Counted from the stretch's first letter, positions 26,866 through 36,307 are shown. The stretch: DNA of 64,000 nucleotides from an uncultured Lachnospiraceae bacterium (GCA_900317585.1 ONHG01000009.1:21651-85650); one strand, 5' to 3'. Notes: generated by a model not told the origin, from the letters alone. Numbers and translations: made by a program.

Positions 26866-27546
26866 ATGGAAAGCTATAAGAGCGAATTTATAGACTTTAT
26901 GGTGGAGAGTGACGTGCTGAAATTTGGTGATTTCACATTAAAGAGCGGCCGTAAATCACCATTTTTCATGAATGCGGGAGCATATGTGACAGGCTCACAG
27001 CTTAAGAGACTCGGAGAGTACTACGCAAAGGCAATCCATGCAAACTACGGTGATGACTTTGATGTATTATTCGGACCTGCATACAAGGGAATTCCGCTTG
27101 CAGTGGTAACAGCCATCGCATACCATGAGCTCTATGGCAAAGAGGTGCGCTACTGCTCAGACAGAAAAGAGGCAAAGGATCACGGTGCAGACAAGGGAGG
27201 TTTCCTTGGAAGCAAGCTTAAGGATGGCGACAGAGTAGTCATGATAGAGGATGTCACCACATCAGGCAAATCAATGGAGGAGACAGTACCAAAGGTAAGA
27301 GAGGCTGCTGATGTCACAATCGTAGGCCTTATGGTGAGCCTTAACAGAATGGAAGTCGGACAGGGCGGCAAGGTGAGTGCGCTTGACGAAATCCATGAGA
27401 AGTACGGCTTTGAGGGCAAGGCAATCGTCACAATGGCAGAGGTCACAGAGTATCTCTACAACAGAGAGCATGATGGCAGAGTAGTCATTGATGACACAAT
27501 CAAAGCAGCAATAGACGAGTACTATAAGCAGTACGGCTGCAAATAG
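26866..27546 (+). CDS. pyrE: Orotate phosphoribosyltransferase
   Basis: Adds ribose phosphate to orotate, the step before PyrF. The 226 residues include FTLKSGRKSPFFMN near 22-36, GPAYKGIPLA near 69-78 and the PRPP-binding VVMIEDVTTSGKSM near 124-137. Ribosome site ACAGGAGGA. It is separated from the pyrF-pyrK-pyrD cluster by the sulfur genes and appears to have its own promoter. Confidence 0.96.
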   Translation: MESYKSEFIDFMVESDVLKFGDFTLKSGRKSPFFMNAGAYVTGSQLKRLGEYYAKAIHANYGDDFDVLFGPAYKGIPLAVVTAIAYHELYGKEVRYCSDRKEAKDHGADKGGFLGSKLKDGDRVVMIEDVTTSGKSMEETVPKVREAADVTIVGLMVSLNRMEVGQGGKVSALDEIHEKYGFEGKAIVTMAEVTEYLYNREHDGRVVIDDTIKAAIDEYYKQYGCK

Positions 27547-27557
27547 GAGAATATAAA

Positions 27558-27887
27558 TTGCATAGCAGAAGAAAACGTAACAGGTATAAGTTTACGGAAA
27601 AGAAGCAATCTAAGAAGGGGATAGCTGCACTTGTTGTGGCTATCCTCATAGAGATTATATATATAGTTTTTTTGAATACAGCAATCAGAACAAATGGCGG
27701 ATTATCCATGTATTTTGGAAGCGTCGGAATACTGATGTTAGGCGCATCAATAGCCGATTTTGTATTTGCTGTCAGCAGTCTTTTTGATGAAAAAGCATTC
27801 ATGACATTTCCGAGGTTAGCAGTGTTTTTTGCTCTTATCACAGTGATTAGCTGGGGTGGAACGTATGTTGTCGGCTTTATAATTTAG
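27558..27887 (+). CDS. Small membrane protein of unknown function (DUF6142-like)
   Basis: A 109-residue protein with a basic N terminus (RRKRNRYKFTEKKQSKKG) and three hydrophobic helices, about residues 20-40, 50-70 and 84-108. It resembles short Lachnospiraceae membrane proteins grouped as DUF6142; no function is known to me. The start is a TTG at 27558, supported by AGGAGA seven bases upstream. It follows pyrE by 11 bases and likely shares its transcript; a MITE-like element lies just behind it. Confidence 0.7.
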   Translation: MHSRRKRNRYKFTEKKQSKKGIAALVVAILIEIIYIVFLNTAIRTNGGLSMYFGSVGILMLGASIADFVFAVSSLFDEKAFMTFPRLAVFFALITVISWGGTYVVGFII

Positions 27888-27895
27888 CGCATTTG

Positions 27896-28029
27896 TAACT
27901 ATTCAGTACAGAAATATGCGGTACCGCATATTTCGTAAGAAAACGTATATTATGTAGGAGCAAGCGCCCATCAGCGCAGCTGATTCTAATGTGCTTGCGG
28001 CTCGCAACTGTGAAGGTACTGAACAGTTA
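27896..28029. repeat. 134-bp MITE-like element, family B copy 2
   Basis: Bounded by TAACTATTCAGTAC (27896-27909) and GTACTGAACAGTTA (28016-28029), inverted repeats with one mismatch in 14. Nearly identical to 7515-7648 over its full length, including the central GGTACC palindrome. The near identity suggests recent movement or gene conversion. Confidence 0.87.
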
Positions 28030-28103
28030 CGTGCATTATATCAATAGTGCGATAAAACTGTCATGAACATTTGAATTATAAAATAGAAAGATTATAGGGA
28101 TAT

Positions 28104-30107
28104 ATGAGTTATAAAGAGATTTATGAGCTCTCCAATGAGCTTTACGCAGAGCGATTAGAGCTTGTGGAGGAGCGTATAGAGCAGATCGTCAGAGAACCTG
28201 CGATAGAGCCGGCTTTTGCAGATTATTTCAGAAGTGCGGCAAAGTGCATCAACACTATTAAAAACCATAGTGCAGATAAGGAATTTAACGATTTATTCTA
28301 TTCACAGTTTGATAAAGAAAATTACGAGAAAAGTTATGCCAACCCGGCATATGCCGTAAAGGTGCTCGGAGATGAGTATGGTCAGCTTTTATCGGCTGTA
28401 TATGCAAAAATTGCCGGAAGCATCACTCATATCTTTCAGGGAGATATAAAATATCTCTGCATTTATGCAGAGCTTATCGTAGAGCTATACAATTATTTTG
28501 AGAATGCCAATGAGCTGAGTCCTGATGAGATAAGGGGCTGTATATATTCGTTCATGCATGATTATGAGGAGATTTTTGCAGAGGATGACAACAGAGCACT
28601 CCTTGATCCGGCTTATGATTACTATACAGAGATTGTAAATGAGGCAGATTTGTCAAATGATGATTATCTGTATTCCTACGGACTGTATGTCGGAGAGAAT
28701 GAGCGCGCCGGCAGAGCACATCTGGCTTCATTTTCAGATGAGGAGATACAGGCCATGGCAGATACCTATACGGAAGGATACCGCATTGGCTTTATTATCT
28801 GCAACAAGGATATCTCAAAGAAATCGGTGGTTCAGGTGCTTTATCCGCTTGGCTTTGAGCGTATGATAAGAGCAGCATTAAAGAATTTTGAGAAAATGGG
28901 TATGAAGCCTGCCATGAGACCATTTTCCACATCGGTCAATAAGCAGTTTGACTATGACCACAAGGAGGATATGGCACTGTGGCTTGACAAGGCATATGTG
29001 GAGTATCGTCTTGAGTGCATGCACAATGCACTTGAGAGAATGAAGGATGTAGCATGCAAATGTGGAGGACCGGCTGTCATAGAGATATTTGGAGAGGAGC
29101 CGTTTGCTCCGGTTTCAAAGAAGGAGGCTGCGCACTTTAATGATGAGCAGCAGAAGCTTGTAGTCCATATGACAGGTGTGCGCTCACAGTATATGAACAG
29201 CTATATCCACAGCGAGGACAGAAGCTTTACGATTATTGCCTATCCGTGTGCTGCAATCGGACCTGATTATAAGGAAATTTTTACGGAGACTGTAAAGATT
29301 AATACTCTTGATTATGCACTCTACAGGGATATGCAGCAGAAAATCATAGATGTGCTTGATACGGCAGACAGGGTGCATATCGTCGGTACAAACGGCAACA
29401 GGACAGATTTGTATGTCAAGATTCATGAGCTTAAGGAGCCTTCAAAGGAGACAGCCTTTGAAAACTGTGTGGCTGATGTAAATATCCCTGTCGGAGAGGT
29501 GTTTACTTCACCGGTGTTAGAGGGCACAAACGGCAAGCTGCATGTCAGTCAGGTATATCTCAATGAGCTTAATTTCCTTAATCTGGAAATCGACTTTAAG
29601 GATGGCATGATTGATAAATATACATGCACCAATTTTGAGGAGGAGGAAGAAAACAGAAAGTATATATCAGACAATGTGCTTTTCCATCACGACACACTGC
29701 CTATGGGTGAGTTTGCCATAGGCACCAATACTACAGCCTACCGTATGGCGAGAGTATACGATATCGCGGCAAAGATGCCTATTCTCATCGCAGAGAAGAC
29801 AGGACCGCACTTTGCAGTGGGTGATACATGCTACACATATGATGAGGACAATATGACATATAACCCTGACGGAAAGGCAATCATTGCCAGGGACAATTCA
29901 GTTTCCATCCGCAGAAAAGAGGATATATCAAAGGCATATTTAAACTGTCACACGGATATCACAATACCGTATGATGAGCTTGGAGCCATCACAGTTATTC
30001 GACACGATGGCTCAACATGTGATATAATAAGAGATGGCAGATTTGTGCTTGAGGGCGTAGAAGAGTTGAACAAACCGCTCGATACGCTTGATGCAGAAAG
30101 CAAATAA
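28104..30107 (+). CDS. M29-type aminopeptidase with long N-terminal extension
   Basis: A 667-residue protein. Its C-terminal half has the ligand set of thermophilic-type (M29, AmpS/PepS) metalloaminopeptidases in the right order: Glu465 in GEVFTSP, Glu536 in GEFAIG, His569 and Tyr577 in GPHFAVGDTCY, and His616/Asp618 in CHTDITI. Residues 1 to about 260 form an acidic, mostly helical extension that I do not recognise; classical members are only about 410 residues. The start has a weak ATAGGGA site. It lies alone between a repeat and purE. Confidence 0.78.
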   Translation: MSYKEIYELSNELYAERLELVEERIEQIVREPAIEPAFADYFRSAAKCINTIKNHSADKEFNDLFYSQFDKENYEKSYANPAYAVKVLGDEYGQLLSAVYAKIAGSITHIFQGDIKYLCIYAELIVELYNYFENANELSPDEIRGCIYSFMHDYEEIFAEDDNRALLDPAYDYYTEIVNEADLSNDDYLYSYGLYVGENERAGRAHLASFSDEEIQAMADTYTEGYRIGFIICNKDISKKSVVQVLYPLGFERMIRAALKNFEKMGMKPAMRPFSTSVNKQFDYDHKEDMALWLDKAYVEYRLECMHNALERMKDVACKCGGPAVIEIFGEEPFAPVSKKEAAHFNDEQQKLVVHMTGVRSQYMNSYIHSEDRSFTIIAYPCAAIGPDYKEIFTETVKINTLDYALYRDMQQKIIDVLDTADRVHIVGTNGNRTDLYVKIHELKEPSKETAFENCVADVNIPVGEVFTSPVLEGTNGKLHVSQVYLNELNFLNLEIDFKDGMIDKYTCTNFEEEEENRKYISDNVLFHHDTLPMGEFAIGTNTTAYRMARVYDIAAKMPILIAEKTGPHFAVGDTCYTYDEDNMTYNPDGKAIIARDNSVSIRRKEDISKAYLNCHTDITIPYDELGAITVIRHDGSTCDIIRDGRFVLEGVEELNKPLDTLDAESK

Positions 30108-30132
30108 TTATTAGACATATAAGGAGGATAAA

Positions 30133-30645
30133 ATGGCAAAAGTTGGAATAGTTATGGGCAGTGACTCAGATTTAAAGGTGATGAGTAAGGCAGCAGATAT
30201 GCTTGAGGAGCTCGGCATAGAGTATGAGCTTACCATTATCTCGGCGCACCGTGAGCCGGATGAGCTTATTGAGTGGACAAGAGGCGCTTGTGATAGAGAT
30301 GTAAAGGTAATAATAGCAGGAGCGGGAATGGCGGCAGCCCTTCCGGGCATGTGTGCAGCGCTTTTTGCCCTTCCTGTTATCGGAGTACCGCTTTCAGGAA
30401 AGAATCTGGATGGAATGGATGCAGTGTTCTCAATCATGCAGATGCCACCTGGAGTGCCTGTTGCCACAGTTGCAATTGACGGTGCGAAAAATGCAGCAAT
30501 CCTTGCAGCAAAGATACTTGCAGCAGGTGATGATGCTATTCTTGAGAAAATCAAAAAGTATACAGCAGATATGAAGGCTCAGGTTGTAGCAAAGGATGCG
30601 AAACTGAAACAGGTTGGATATAAGCAGTATCTTGCTGAGAAATAG
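30133..30645 (+). CDS. purE: 5-(carboxyamino)imidazole ribonucleotide mutase
   Basis: Converts N5-CAIR to CAIR in purine synthesis. The 170 residues have the class I PurE motifs GSDSDLKVM near 9-17, SAHREPDEL near 37-45 with the catalytic histidine, GAGMAAALPGM near 67-77 and MPPGVPVATV near 106-115. Ribosome site AAGGAGGA. No purK is in the window. Confidence 0.95.
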   Translation: MAKVGIVMGSDSDLKVMSKAADMLEELGIEYELTIISAHREPDELIEWTRGACDRDVKVIIAGAGMAAALPGMCAALFALPVIGVPLSGKNLDGMDAVFSIMQMPPGVPVATVAIDGAKNAAILAAKILAAGDDAILEKIKKYTADMKAQVVAKDAKLKQVGYKQYLAEK

Positions 30646-30674
30646 ATTGTATTGTCATTTATAGGAGGGTTTTT

Positions 30675-32129
30675 ATGGGTATATTGCAAAAGGCAGACAG
30701 ATGTATGGATGAGGCAGTAGCCTTATTTGGCGAAAATAAGCTTTTTTTGGCAGAGAAGAAGGCACAGGAGACAGCCAATCTTTATAAGAGCTGTGGCGCA
30801 TATGAGCAGATGGCAAAGACTGTCAATTTTATGGGAGTAATATATGCATCCATTGGAGATGTAAGCATGTCGATTGACTGCTACTTAGAGGCTATGGATG
30901 TAGCTGTGGAGCAGGGCTCAACTGAGATAATCATGCTTGTAAACAATAATATCGGCTCACTTTATATGGAGCTTGGATTGTATGAGAAGGCTGTCAGATA
31001 TTTTAACGAAGCACTGGAGCTGTGCAAGCCACCGCTGCATGGAGAGAGGGATAACTATTATCAGGAGCTTCTCATGCTTCATCTGAATCTGTGCATATCA
31101 TACACAGGAATTAATGAGTTTGAAAAGGCAGAAAAGCATCTTTCTGACGCGATACTCTTTAATGAGATAGCTGGCAGCGCTAAAAACAGATTTCTGATAG
31201 ACATGTCACAGGCACATTTGCTATGGAAGATGGGAAATGAGGATGAGGTCAGAGATCATGTGGAAGAGCTGGTTGAGGGTGCGATAAACAATATCAATTC
31301 TGCCGATTATGTGCTTGAGATACTAAGCCTTTGCAATTTGTTTATGAATATGGGGGAGTTCGATGCATGGAAAAAGGTTATTGTGGAGTATGAAAGATTT
31401 GCCAATGATACGCAAAATCTGTTTTTCCAGAAGACCTGTGTCAAGATGTGGATGAAATATGAGAGCGCCATGGGTGATACAGAGGCGTACAACAAGCTGT
31501 GCGTATATTACGCAAATCTCCACTCTATGCAGGTGAAGGAGCAGATAAAGCGTCTTGGTGATATAATCGACCTTAAGCTTCAGCTTCAGGAGACTGAGTA
31601 TGAGCGCCGTAAGGCAGTCAGACTCAACTACACAGATATGCTTACAGGCATGGGCAATAAGTTCAAGATGCGAAACGATTTTGAAAAGCTTGTGAGCAAA
31701 AATCAGGATTCAGATAGTGCAGGAATCACGTTTGGAGTAGTAGATATAGATTTCTTCAAGTCATTTAACAGAAACAGTGGCAGAGTCACCGGTGAAGCAG
31801 TGCTAAAAGAAGTGTCATCCATAATAAATGAGAGCATCAAAGATAAGGGAATGGGGTATCATTTCTATGGTGATGAATTCTACATAATCCTGCAGGAAAC
31901 GGATGAGGATATCATTAAAAATATAGCCGAGCATATAAGACTTGAGCTTGCCAAAAAACAGATACTTCATGAGAGCTCTAAGGTGGATGAGTATCTGACT
32001 GTATCACAGGCATATGTTATCGCCCCGGATGTAAAGGTGCCGGATGAGTTTTCTAGGCTGTTTAAGATGGTGGATGAAGTGCTCAATGATGTGAAGGAAA
32101 AGGGCAGAAATGCATATAAGATAGTCTGA
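30675..32129 (+). CDS. TPR-GGDEF protein with altered active-site motif
   Basis: A 484-residue cytoplasmic protein. Residues 1 to about 290 are TPR-like helix pairs (for example SLYMELGLYEKAVRYFNEALEL near 95-116), and the last 165 residues form a GGDEF domain starting TDMLTGMGNKFK. The signature reads HFYGDEF instead of RYGGDEF, and the substrate motif reads NRNSGRVTGE instead of NDxxGHxxGD. Diguanylate cyclase activity is therefore doubtful; it may bind nucleotide or act as a scaffold. Ribosome site TAGGAGGG. Confidence 0.88.
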   Translation: MGILQKADRCMDEAVALFGENKLFLAEKKAQETANLYKSCGAYEQMAKTVNFMGVIYASIGDVSMSIDCYLEAMDVAVEQGSTEIIMLVNNNIGSLYMELGLYEKAVRYFNEALELCKPPLHGERDNYYQELLMLHLNLCISYTGINEFEKAEKHLSDAILFNEIAGSAKNRFLIDMSQAHLLWKMGNEDEVRDHVEELVEGAINNINSADYVLEILSLCNLFMNMGEFDAWKKVIVEYERFANDTQNLFFQKTCVKMWMKYESAMGDTEAYNKLCVYYANLHSMQVKEQIKRLGDIIDLKLQLQETEYERRKAVRLNYTDMLTGMGNKFKMRNDFEKLVSKNQDSDSAGITFGVVDIDFFKSFNRNSGRVTGEAVLKEVSSIINESIKDKGMGYHFYGDEFYIILQETDEDIIKNIAEHIRLELAKKQILHESSKVDEYLTVSQAYVIAPDVKVPDEFSRLFKMVDEVLNDVKEKGRNAYKIV

Positions 32130-32154
32130 TGCATTAAGCGTATAAGACAACTAT

Positions 32155-32193
32155 AAAATGACACGCAGCTGTAAAACGTTGCGTGTCATTTTT
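32155..32193. terminator. Bidirectional terminator between the GGDEF and DeoR genes
   Basis: Thirteen-pair stem AAAATGACACGCA/TGCGTGTCATTTT with T run on both strands, between convergent genes. Confidence 0.85.
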
Positions 32194-32260
32194 GATGGAT
32201 CTATATATACAGTTATAGTTATATTTGTACTTATACTTTTATATGGCTATATTGTCTCAT

Positions 32261-33049
32261 TTATATTCCGGATATAACAATATCAGTGCCTGCCTTCTCA
32301 TATATATCTGCTGTTTCAGGTGAGATACCGGAGTCGGTGATTACCATATTGATGTCATCAAGCGATGCATAGCTTGATATGGATGTGGTATCAAACTTGG
32401 TGTGGTCTACAAGAGCCACAGTTTTAGAGGAGGCCTTGATACACATGCGCTTCAAATCAGCCTCGTATATACTGAAATCAGTCAGTCCGTCTTCTACAGA
32501 GAAGCCTCTTGCTGACACGAACGCGATATCTGTGTGTATCTTTTTGAGTAAATCAGCGCCAAGCAGTCCTTCTATGGAAGCGGATGCACTGGTTACGATA
32601 CCGCCTGTCAGGATGACTGTGACACCGGGGATATCCTTTAGCTCTAAAGCCAGATTGATGCCATTGGTGATGACGGTCAGCTCTGTAAAGCCTGAAAGCT
32701 TCATGCCGAGAGTGTAGGCTGTGGAGCTGGCATCAAGGAATATACACATATGGTCGCTTACGAGCTTTATTGCCTCGTTTGCAATCTCCTCCTTGGCCTC
32801 CTTGTTTTCCAGAGTGCGGTCATGGAACAGATAGGCCCTCGAGGTTAAATCAGTCATGTCATGGGTTTTATCCTTGTAGATAGCACCGCCGTGAGTCTTT
32901 GTCAGAAGCTTTTCCTTATCCATCTGGTTTAAATCTGTTCTTATAGTAGTGGTCGATACACCAAGCAGTTCGCTGAGCTCATTGGTGGTGGCCTTGCGGT
33001 TTTCTTTTAAATAATCGAGAATCTTTTGTTGTCTTTCTAATTGCAGCAT
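32261..33049 (-). CDS. DeoR family transcriptional regulator
   Basis: A 262-residue sugar-phosphate-responsive repressor. The N terminus LERQQKILDYL and the winged helix TTNELSELLGVSTTTIRTDLNQM are those of DeoR proteins, followed by THGGAI and a C-terminal sugar-binding domain with FLDASSTA near 120 and VITNGINLA near 140. The start is placed at the ATG at 33049 (CTGCAATTAG follows), with AGAGGAAAA upstream; the frame is open to 33094. It faces away from the transaldolase-transketolase operon, and matching 15-base sites lie in the shared gap, so it probably controls that operon. Confidence 0.92.
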   Translation of the reverse strand: MLQLERQQKILDYLKENRKATTNELSELLGVSTTTIRTDLNQMDKEKLLTKTHGGAIYKDKTHDMTDLTSRAYLFHDRTLENKEAKEEIANEAIKLVSDHMCIFLDASSTAYTLGMKLSGFTELTVITNGINLALELKDIPGVTVILTGGIVTSASASIEGLLGADLLKKIHTDIAFVSARGFSVEDGLTDFSIYEADLKRMCIKASSKTVALVDHTKFDTTSISSYASLDDINMVITDSGISPETADIYEKAGTDIVISGI

Positions 33050-33169
33050 AGATTTTCCTCTTTCTTTTGATTTCTGTTGTATTTTTACGTACATATTTTT
33101 TCACAAAGCATTGCATAAATATATAATAACTCAAATAAGTAAATAAAGCCAGTATTTTCAATTGTTTAT

Positions 33170-33280
33170 GTTTGCTTTTGTTTGGCGATATTTAATTACA
33201 CTTATTTTACTTTTATTTGCTTTTACTATTGCATTTATGCTTTTGAAGTGTTATATTTATATCATCAAATAAAAGCAAAC
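33170..33280. promoter_or_regulatory. Probable DeoR operators and transaldolase promoter
   Basis: GTTTGCTTTTGTTTG at 33170-33184 and its near-exact inverse CAAATAAAAGCAAAC at 33266-33280 match in 14 of 15 positions. A partial third copy, ATTTGCTTTTAC, is at 33215-33226. A promoter TTGCAT (33229-33234), 17-base spacer, TATATT (33252-33257) lies between them, so the last site would cover the transcription start. DeoR binding with looping between sites is an inference. Confidence 0.65.
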
Positions 33281-33310
33281 GCAAATCATATAAGATGGAG
33301 GTATTATTAA

Positions 33311-33964
33311 ATGAAGTTTTTCGTAGATACAGCAAATGTCGAGGACATTAAGAAAGCAAACGATATGGGAGTCATCTGTGGAGTTACAACAAACCCTTCA
33401 CTCATCGCAAAAGAGGGCAGAGACTTCAATGAGGTAATTAAAGAAATCGCATCTATCGTTGACGGACCGATAAGCGGAGAGGTAAAAGCCACAACAGTTG
33501 ATGCAGAGGGCATGATAAAAGAAGGACGTGAAATCGCAGCTATCCATCCAAACATGGTAGTTAAGATTCCTATGACAGTTGAGGGACTTAAGGCTGTCAA
33601 GGTGCTTTCATCAGAGGGCATCAAGACAAACGTTACTCTTATTTTTTCAGCAAATCAGGCAATTCTTGCTGCAAATGCAGGTGCTACATATGTTTCACCT
33701 TTCCTTGGCAGACTTGATGATATCAGCCAGCCGGGCATTGAGCTGATCAGACAGATTTCAGAGATTTTTGATATCTATGGATATGATACAGAGATTATTG
33801 CAGCTTCAATCAGAAACCCGATTCATGTCACAGACTGTGCACTTGCAGGAGCTGATATCGCAACAATTCCTTACAAGGTTATCGAGCAGATGACAAAGCA
33901 CCCACTTACAGATCAGGGAATCGAGAAGTTCCAGGCTGATTACAGAGCCGTATTTGGGGATTAG
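33311..33964 (+). CDS. Transaldolase / fructose-6-phosphate aldolase-like protein
   Basis: A 217-residue TIM-barrel of the short MipB/TalC family. [21 protein letters not shown] near 28-35, the Schiff-base lysine in VVKIPMT near 84-90, and SPFLGRLDD near 130-138 are conserved. Short members act as transaldolase or as fructose-6-phosphate aldolase and cannot be separated by sequence alone; the transketolase genes behind it favour transaldolase in the pentose phosphate path. Ribosome site GATGGAGG. Downstream of DeoR-type sites. Confidence 0.92.
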   Translation: MKFFVDTANVEDIKKANDMGVICGVTTNPSLIAKEGRDFNEVIKEIASIVDGPISGEVKATTVDAEGMIKEGREIAAIHPNMVVKIPMTVEGLKAVKVLSSEGIKTNVTLIFSANQAILAANAGATYVSPFLGRLDDISQPGIELIRQISEIFDIYGYDTEIIAASIRNPIHVTDCALAGADIATIPYKVIEQMTKHPLTDQGIEKFQADYRAVFGD

Positions 33965-34029
33965 ATATTATAAACCAAAGACAGGTATAAATATTTTATT
34001 TCATGTCATAGATTTAACAGGAGAACAAA

Positions 34030-34869
34030 ATGAACAAATTAGAGCTTCAGATTACAGCAAATGAAGTCAGGAAGGGTATCGTCACGGCTGTGCATTCTGC
34101 AAAGGCGGGACATCCGGGCGGCTCACTTTCTGCAGCAGATATATTTACATATCTGTATTTTGAGGAGATGAACATTGATCCAAAGAATCCTAAAAAGCCG
34201 GATAGAGACCGTTTTGTGCTTTCAAAGGGACACACGGCTCCGGGACTTTACTCTACACTTGCGCAGAGAGGCTATTTTCCGGTTGAGGATTTAAAGACAC
34301 TCAGACATCTGGGATCATATCTGCAGGGACATCCTGACATGAAGCATATCCCGGGTGTGGATATGTCGAGCGGTTCGCTCGGACAGGGCATTTCTGCGGC
34401 AGTTGGCATGGCACTTTCTGCAAAGCTTACAAATGATGATTACAGAGTATATACACTTCTCGGCGATGGCGAGATTCAGGAGGGACAGGTCTGGGAGGCT
34501 GCCATGTTTGCGGGCTTCAGAAAGCTTGATAACCTTGTTGTTATAGTTGATAACAACGGACTTCAGATTGATGGACCAGTGGATCAGGTGTGCTCACCAT
34601 ATCCTATTGGTGAGAAATTCAAGGCATTTAATTTCCATGTGATTGATCTGAAGGATGGAAATGACATGGATCAGATTGCTGATGCATTTAAAGAGGCAAG
34701 AAATACAAAGGGTATGCCGACGGCAATTATAGCACATACCGTAAAGGGCAAGGGTGTTTCATTTATGGAAAATCAGGTCGGCTGGCATGGCAAGGCTCCT
34801 AATGATGAGGAGTATGCAGTTGCCATGGAGGATCTGAGAAAGGAAGGTGAAGCATTATGTCAGAAGTAA
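34030..34869 (+). CDS. Transketolase, N-terminal subunit
   Basis: The thiamin-pyrophosphate-binding half of a split transketolase, 279 residues. AGHPGGSLSAADI near 27-39, LSKGHTAPGLY near 65-75, GSLGQGISAAVG near 115-126 and the TPP/metal motif GDGEIQEGQVWEAAMFA near 147-163 are present. Ribosome site ACAGGAGAA. Its 3' end overlaps the C-terminal subunit gene by 13 bases. With transaldolase it forms the non-oxidative pentose phosphate module. Confidence 0.95.
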   Translation: MNKLELQITANEVRKGIVTAVHSAKAGHPGGSLSAADIFTYLYFEEMNIDPKNPKKPDRDRFVLSKGHTAPGLYSTLAQRGYFPVEDLKTLRHLGSYLQGHPDMKHIPGVDMSSGSLGQGISAAVGMALSAKLTNDDYRVYTLLGDGEIQEGQVWEAAMFAGFRKLDNLVVIVDNNGLQIDGPVDQVCSPYPIGEKFKAFNFHVIDLKDGNDMDQIADAFKEARNTKGMPTAIIAHTVKGKGVSFMENQVGWHGKAPNDEEYAVAMEDLRKEGEALCQK

Positions 34870-35795
34870 AGAAAATCGCCACACGTGTCAGCTACGGAAA
34901 TGCACTTGTAGAACTTGCAAAGGAGCACGATGACGTATATGTTCTTGATGCTGACCTTGCGGCTGCCACACAGACAGCCATCTTCAAAAAGGAATTTCCA
35001 GATCGTCACATAGACTGTGGTATCGCAGAGTGCAATATGATGGGTATCGCTGCAGGAATCGCAGCAACGGGAAAGGTGCCATTTGCCAGTTCATTTGCCA
35101 TGTTTGCGGCAGGTCGTGCGTTTGAGCAGGTGAGAAACTCTATTGGATATCCTCATCTCAATGTGAAAATCGGTGCGACACACGCAGGTATTTCGGTAGG
35201 AGAGGATGGAGCTACCCACCAGTGCAACGAGGATATTGCACTCATGAGAGCAATTCCAGGCATGGTTGTAATAAACCCAAGTGATGATATAGAGGCAAAA
35301 GCCGCCGTAAAGGCAGCTTATGAGCATGAGGGCCCTGTATACATGAGGTTTGGCCGTCTTGCAACACCGATAATAAATGACAATGCAGAGTATAAATTTG
35401 AAATCGGAAAGGGTGTTACACTCCGTGAGGGAACGGATGTAGCTATCATAGCTACCGGTTTGTGCGTGGCAGAGTCACTTGCGGCGGCAGAAAAGCTTGC
35501 AGCAGATGGCGTAAATGCAAAGGTCATAAATATACATACCATCAAGCCTCTGGATGAGGAGCTTGTTGTAGCCGCAGCAAAGGAATGCGGCAGGGTGGTT
35601 ACTGTGGAGGAGCACTCTGTAATAGGAGGACTTGGAGCCGCGGTATGTGAGACACTTTCGCGCAAGGCTCCAACACCGGTAAAGACAATAGGCATACAGG
35701 ACTGCTTTGGTGAGTCAGGTCCTGCTGTATCTTTGCTTAAGAAATACGGATTGGATGCAGAGGGCATTTATGCATCAGTGAAGGATTTTTTATAA
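34857..35795 (+). CDS. Transketolase, C-terminal subunit
   Basis: Pyrimidine-binding half of the split transketolase, 312 residues. DADLAAATQT near 26-35, the catalytic glutamate in DCGIAECNMMGIAAG near 51-65, GATHAGISVGEDGATHQ near 100-116 and a C-terminal domain with VVTVEEHSVIGGLG are as expected. Start overlaps the N-terminal subunit gene. A strong terminator follows at 35860. Confidence 0.95.
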   Translation: MSEVKKIATRVSYGNALVELAKEHDDVYVLDADLAAATQTAIFKKEFPDRHIDCGIAECNMMGIAAGIAATGKVPFASSFAMFAAGRAFEQVRNSIGYPHLNVKIGATHAGISVGEDGATHQCNEDIALMRAIPGMVVINPSDDIEAKAAVKAAYEHEGPVYMRFGRLATPIINDNAEYKFEIGKGVTLREGTDVAIIATGLCVAESLAAAEKLAADGVNAKVINIHTIKPLDEELVVAAAKECGRVVTVEEHSVIGGLGAAVCETLSRKAPTPVKTIGIQDCFGESGPAVSLLKKYGLDAEGIYASVKDFL

Positions 35796-35859
35796 GTATT
35801 TAAAATAGTTTGGTTTTATGATTTTTCATATTTTCCCTAATATAATAATAAACTAATAA

Positions 35860-35894
35860 AAGAAAGGACAGCCGGGATACGGTTGTCCTTTCTT
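35860..35894 (+). terminator. Intrinsic terminator after the transketolase operon
   Basis: Fourteen-pair stem (35860-35873 with 35881-35894, one G-T pair), loop GGGATAC, then a T-rich tail. Confidence 0.82.
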
Positions 35895-36064
35895 CTACTT
35901 TGTATACATATAAAAACTTTAATGTTTTAATTAATGTAAAATAATTTAATAAATTATAAAATATATATTGTGTTATAGGTTTTTATCTGATATATTAAAT
36001 CTATAAATGCTGGGCGACCTGTGTTTTCGTATAACTGATAAGGCAAAAAGAAAGGGGACATCAC

Positions 36065-36307
36065 ATGGAACTGATATGTAAGAAGTGTCTGCTTAGAGAA
36101 ATGGCAGAGACCGACGCAGCAATGATAAAAAAATATGTTGATGCGATAAAGGGCGAGGACAGAGTGCCGGAAAAAGAGTATGAGGCAAGGCTCGCAGTGT
36201 GCAAGGCGTGTGACAGGCTAAATGCCGGAACCTGTAATGCATGCGGCTGTTATGTGGAGCTTCGGGCGCTTACAGGCGTTTCGCACTGCCCTCATAAAAA
36301 GTGGTAG
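36065..36307 (+). CDS. Small cysteine-rich protein of unknown function (DUF6171-like)
   Basis: An 80-residue protein with eight cysteines: CKKC at 5-8, C and CKAC near 45-50, then CNACGCYVEL near 58-67 and a final CPHKKW. The spacing suggests one or two zinc-binding knuckles. It resembles short Lachnospiraceae proteins grouped as DUF6171; no role is known to me. Ribosome site AAAGGGGACATC. A bidirectional terminator follows. Confidence 0.75.
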   Translation: MELICKKCLLREMAETDAAMIKKYVDAIKGEDRVPEKEYEARLAVCKACDRLNAGTCNACGCYVELRALTGVSHCPHKKW

